Notes under the pieces: generated by a model
Database searches by the model: none
What the model was told of the DNA's origin: nothing
What the model saw: the letters and a program-made list of their open reading frames with translations, nothing else
Made by a program: the position numbers and the translations under genes
Shown here: piece by piece, positions 60,976 through 64,000 of the stretch
How positions within the stretch are numbered: the first letter of the stretch is position 1
Layout: each line of letters starts with the position of its first letter
From: Colwellia sp.
GTDB taxonomy: Bacteria > Pseudomonadota > Gammaproteobacteria > Enterobacterales > Alteromonadaceae
DNA: 64,000 nt
Reading direction: 5' to 3'
Assembly (NCBI GenBank): GCA_022969175.1
Contig: JALJPB010000014.1
Location: forward strand, 20,663 to 84,662

Positions 60976-62118
60976 TTAGGCTTGAACTACCAGATTTAAC
61001 CTTTGTTGTTGTCGATATTCATTTGGGGTCATTTTTTCAAATTTTTTGAATAGTCGATTGAAGGTCGAGGAAGAACTTATACCAGACTCATAGGCAATAA
61101 CTTCTAGTTTTTGGTTTATACTTTCAGGTGATCGTAGTTTCATTTTTATGTGTTCTATCCTATGAGAATTCACAAAATCGTAGAAGCTCTGATTAAGTCC
61201 TGTATTTACAACATAAGTAAGTTGTTTGGGTTTTATTTTTAGTAATTTAGCAAGCTGCTGTAGGTTTAATTCAGGATTTAGAAAAGGTTGTTCTTGGCTC
61301 ATTAATGTAGTCAGTTGCCCAATCAATGGAGACAACTTAAAGTCTTCGACAAGCGTCTTGTTCGAATTATTCTCCTGAGGAAGTAAGTTCAATGTCAGTA
61401 TTTCTGGGTGAAGTAAGCTGAAATAACCTATGCCATAGACAAGAAGACTTATTGCCAACCAAAATAATTCCAAAGACAATTGCGAACGGGCACCTCTAAA
61501 GATGCTGATGTCACCTGAAAATACTAACGTCCAAATAGAGAAGATAAAAATAATAGACATAAGCAATGCACTTATCCAGTTCACTCCCAACCTTTCTGTT
61601 TGCGAATACTGATCACGAATTTTTATATTTATGGTAATTAGAATTTTAATGGCTTGGATAAGGTATGCAACAAGGCCAATAAATATAGCTAATTGAAGAA
61701 CACTAGCTACAATCAAAAGTTCCTTTTCATTCTCTAACGCTTGTTGACTATCTATGCCTAAAAAATAGGGAATATGTAGCAGAAAAAAGTAAAGAACTGC
61801 AAGTAAGAAATGCTTATATTGTTTTATCTTTAATGTTCCTGTTTCAGAAACTAATCCGCTAACATAAAGGTATATCGAAGGCCCAAGCAAAGGAATTAAA
61901 GCGTTAGAAATTAGACTTACGTAGGTAAAGGGAATAAGAATTCCATTGATTTCAAAAATGTTACGAATAATTATTAAGGAAAATGCAGCTAAGAAAAGTC
62001 CCAACATTTTATTAGCGACAAAAGGTCTATATCGACTACCTAAGCAAAAAATGCCAGTAAGGATGAGGCCATGAACGCCTCCAAAAAGAATTACAGCTTG
62101 TAAGAGCGAAATTTCCAT
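60976..62118 (-). CDS. Membrane-bound AraC-family transcriptional regulator
   Basis: A 380-residue protein with about seven membrane helices in residues 1-240 and a C-terminal AraC double helix-turn-helix (about 275-375: LQQLAKLLKIKPKQLTYVVN, then VIAYESGISSSSTFNRLFKK and TPNEYRQQQ). It has the same architecture as the gene at 13813-14880. It is encoded upstream of the serine hydrolase lipoprotein on the same strand, about 190 bases apart. A perfect 16-bp palindrome lies about 87 bases before its start and may be an autoregulatory site. Confidence 0.9.
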   Translation of the reverse strand: MEISLLQAVILFGGVHGLILTGIFCLGSRYRPFVANKMLGLFLAAFSLIIIRNIFEINGILIPFTYVSLISNALIPLLGPSIYLYVSGLVSETGTLKIKQYKHFLLAVLYFFLLHIPYFLGIDSQQALENEKELLIVASVLQLAIFIGLVAYLIQAIKILITINIKIRDQYSQTERLGVNWISALLMSIIFIFSIWTLVFSGDISIFRGARSQLSLELFWLAISLLVYGIGYFSLLHPEILTLNLLPQENNSNKTLVEDFKLSPLIGQLTTLMSQEQPFLNPELNLQQLAKLLKIKPKQLTYVVNTGLNQSFYDFVNSHRIEHIKMKLRSPESINQKLEVIAYESGISSSSTFNRLFKKFEKMTPNEYRQQQRLNLVVQA

Positions 62119-62578
62119 TTTTGCAGATTCTAATTAATATTATGTTCACTAATGTAAACACTACTAGCAAGGATGTCTATCTTTAGAGATGTGGTGATTT
62201 TGAACAGCTAATTAGCTGTATTGTCGGTACTCAATCTAAATCGAAACGTTATTTCGACCTTGATTGCTGATGACCGCACAGCTCATTACTGCCAGTGGAG
62301 TTTCATCTCACAACGCTAATTTTTGCCACAAAAGCTGTCGTTTTTTAAGAACCAGAATCATTCTACCCAACGATCACTTAGCTACGTTAGCTGACATTTT
62401 AACAACTAGTTAAAATCTATTTCTTTGGTCAATTTTGTTGAACCACTGCAATTTGACTTGTCACGTTTCATTGAAATATAAACATTTCAGGACTAAGCTC
62501 GAAAGAACTTCGCTAGAATCTAATTGAGGATAGCTGAATGTATAGTTTCCAAAAAAACACTCCGAATAAGGAATAAAG
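62119..62578. other. Gene-free region with a perfect 16-bp palindrome
   Basis: A 460-base gap between the divergent AraC regulator and a small lipoprotein gene. It contains ACAGCTAATTAGCTGT, a perfect 16-bp palindrome, at 62205-62220, a plausible operator. I see no gene, RNA or repeat-family sequence in the rest. Confidence 0.5.
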
Positions 62579-62830
62579 ATGAAATCACAGAAGTCATTAA
62601 GAGGTATTACTGGTTTGTTTGTTAGTGTGTTGGTAATGCAGGGGTGTAGCAACTATGAACCTGTTCCAGTCAGCGAATGTAACAAAGTCGTAGCACATGC
62701 AGCAAAGGTATTAGGTAATTTTGCGCCAAGCCATTCGGAGATGATGGCGGATTGTAAAAAATCTACAGATAATGATCGTGGCTGCATTATGGCATCCACC
62801 AAAAAAGGTCAGATAGCTCAATGTGGGTGA
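62579..62830 (+). CDS. Small cysteine-containing lipoprotein
   Basis: An 83-residue protein with a basic start, a hydrophobic segment and a lipobox (VMQGCS, Cys23). The mature part has four cysteines (EC, DC, GC, QC), which suggest two disulphides. It has no recognisable family. AAGGAA seven bases upstream is a good ribosome site, so expression is likely. It is monocistronic with a large imperfect hairpin downstream. It may be an outer-membrane-anchored accessory protein. Confidence 0.75.
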   Translation: MKSQKSLRGITGLFVSVLVMQGCSNYEPVPVSECNKVVAHAAKVLGNFAPSHSEMMADCKKSTDNDRGCIMASTKKGQIAQCG

Positions 62831-62928
62831 TTCGAAGATAAAACGGCGTAACTGTGAAATATTATCCTAACTAAGACGTGGGTAACATGTCTTAAGACTT
62901 AACGTAGAAGAAACATTTCAGAGCGGAA

Positions 62929-62983
62929 AACGTTAACAAACAGTTGAACTACCGCTTTTTTGCGTTCATTGTTTGCTGACGTT
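62929..62983. terminator. Large imperfect hairpin between convergent genes
   Basis: The left arm AACGTTAACAAACAGTTGAAC (62929-62949) pairs imperfectly with the right arm GTTCATTGTTTGCTGACGTT (62964-62983), leaving a 14-base loop with a T-run. It lies between the small lipoprotein and the convergent zincin gene, so it may end transcripts. It resembles integron attC sites in shape only. Confidence 0.45.
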
Positions 62984-63054
62984 CGTTTAGTCATAAGCGA
63001 GATTACTAAACCCTGCGTTAATGAATTGCTATAGCTAGATCAATATAGACCTTG

Positions 63055-64000
63055 TTATTTTCTTCTAAATAAACCGAGAAAAATAAAGGCAAGTAAAAAT
63101 GTTATCGAACCACCACCAGAATTCACTGCCTCTTCATTGGTAATTGTTTCTGATTTATAGATAACTTGAGTTGCTGGTGAAGCTTGTGTTTGACCCGTAT
63201 GGGAGAACTGATAGCGATATGCGAATCGTTGGTTGAGTGATTTTGATTCACTGGTAATGGCGATTGCCAGCCAAACAGCACTAGCATTGGAGGAGGAAAT
63301 CTTATAATTTCCTATTTTTCCGTCCTGGATCGGCAACTCAATATACTCGTTATTTCCATCCCGGCTGATAACAACAGTAACCCGCCACTCTGCTTCGCTT
63401 CCTTCATCACCGAGGTGATTGCCCTCGAATCCAATTTCCAATGAGTTATTGGTAATTTGGTTAAGCTTAATGTAGTTGGCCGCCCAACGACGTGGTAAGG
63501 TTTTTTGTGGCGCTTCATGCCATTGGTTATCTATGGCTGCGACAGTTTGAGCGATATGTTCATCCTTAAAACTTTGCCGTTGTATTGCAAGTACTTCAGT
63601 ATAAATATCTTTATCGGGGTAATCCCACTCTGCATTTTTGGCAATAAAAAAGGCGAATAGCGATTTTAATGAGAGTCCATAGTTGAGGTCTACGAATAGC
63701 ATTAATTGATCAAGGGCATTTTCCTTATTACTTTGCGCAACTATAGGTTTCAGGTACTGTAAAAAATTCAGCACAAAATCCGGATCGTTAGTGACCTTTG
63801 CTAAATATTCGAAAAAAATGTAAGTACCGTATTGATGACCTGATAGCAGATAATATTCATCACCGGCTTGGCTTGGGTTGATATGGTCCAAACTATAATG
63901 AGGATAAAAAGCATATTGAGCCAAGGAATTTTGAGCGGTTGTTTTGGTTTCTAACCAAGTGGCAGGTACCGACCAATTAGAAAGCGCCTCTACCAGCCAT
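63055..64000 (-). CDS. GlyGly-CTERM zincin-like protein, N-terminus outside window
   Basis: The frame stays open from its stop at 63055 to the window edge (about 314 codons present, beginning at or before WLVEALSNWSVPAT). It is a paralogue of the zincin gene at 54657-56081: both have QYGTYIFFEYL or YGTYIFFNHL, FFIAKNAEWDYPDKDIY-like sequence, RRWAANYIKL and a GFEGNHLGDEG-type beta domain. The zinc motif would lie beyond the edge. The tail SGGGSITFLLAFIFLGLFRR is a clear GlyGly-CTERM sorting signal. It is an exported, probably rhombosortase-processed protein. Confidence 0.82.
   Translation of the reverse strand, partial: WLVEALSNWSVPATWLETKTTAQNSLAQYAFYPHYSLDHINPSQAGDEYYLLSGHQYGTYIFFEYLAKVTNDPDFVLNFLQYLKPIVAQSNKENALDQLMLFVDLNYGLSLKSLFAFFIAKNAEWDYPDKDIYTEVLAIQRQSFKDEHIAQTVAAIDNQWHEAPQKTLPRRWAANYIKLNQITNNSLEIGFEGNHLGDEGSEAEWRVTVVISRDGNNEYIELPIQDGKIGNYKISSSNASAVWLAIAITSESKSLNQRFAYRYQFSHTGQTQASPATQVIYKSETITNEEAVNSGGGSITFLLAFIFLGLFRRK

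Noticed and set aside
62929..62983. attC-like integron recombination site
   Set aside because: The long imperfect hairpin has the right size, but the terminal sequences do not fit the RYYYAAC/GTTRRRY core, and there is no integrase or cassette array nearby.

Overview
The window looks like chromosome of a marine, AT-rich gammaproteobacterium of the Colwellia/Thalassotalea type (order Alteromonadales). This is inferred from low GC, the OxyR-AhpCF and CreBCD sets, a MipA/DUF3019/two-component cluster, PEP-CTERM and GlyGly-CTERM sorting signals, and many secreted serine hydrolases with CadC-like or AraC-like regulators. I see no rRNA, tRNA, CRISPR array, intact insertion sequence, prophage or conjugative module. 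Most of the window is sensory, envelope and secreted-enzyme genes in short operons.

Layout. 0-6.4 kb: secreted TPR-like protein, small outer-membrane barrel, DUF3667 membrane protein, a LytS/LytTR-type two-component pair, and a TPR plus degenerate esterase protein. 6.6-12.3 kb: dienoyl-CoA isomerase-like crotonase, a YcaQ/AlkX-type DNA glycosylase, and the peroxide module ahpC-ahpF with divergent oxyR. 12.4-18 kb: tiny ORF, serine hydrolase, AraC regulator, an NTF2-like/DJ-1 fusion, and PhzF divergent from a LysR regulator. 18-25.7 kb: a CadC-like regulator with a TolB-type propeller, divergent from two esterase-TPR paralogues (one with its nucleophile replaced), then two proteins of unknown role. 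26-33.5 kb: a large Ig-like lipoprotein, a frameshifted membrane-protein remnant, and creB-creC-creD-vanZ. 33.6-43.8 kb: MFS transporter with AraC regulator, retropepsin-like protein, a PEP-CTERM protein behind a sigma-54-type promoter, YSC84 lipoprotein, serine hydrolase, XRE plus membrane protein, and amidohydrolase. 44-49 kb: triple META-domain lipoprotein and a mipA-DUF3019-rstA-rstB-like operon. 49-56 kb: FKBP lipoprotein, a histidine kinase/response regulator pair divergent from a TonB-dependent receptor, and a GlyGly-CTERM-like zincin. 56.5-64 kb: two more serine hydrolases, CadC-like and AraC regulators, a small lipoprotein, and a second GlyGly-CTERM zincin paralogue cut by the window edge.

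The most distinctive non-coding feature is a dispersed repeat family, found only between about 25.9 and 59.6 kb. The best copies (149-327 bp) have 27-bp terminal inverted repeats containing AAGACACCCACCGTTAATT and internal hairpins. Several degenerate or solo fragments surround them. Three genes (vanZ-like, MFS, serine hydrolase) take their stop codons from repeat sequence, so these MITE-like elements have reshaped gene ends. Other candidate control sites are an RstA-box-like sequence before mipA, a -24/-12 promoter before the PEP-CTERM gene, an attenuator-like hairpin between ahpC and ahpF, and several perfect inverted or direct repeats in divergent promoters.
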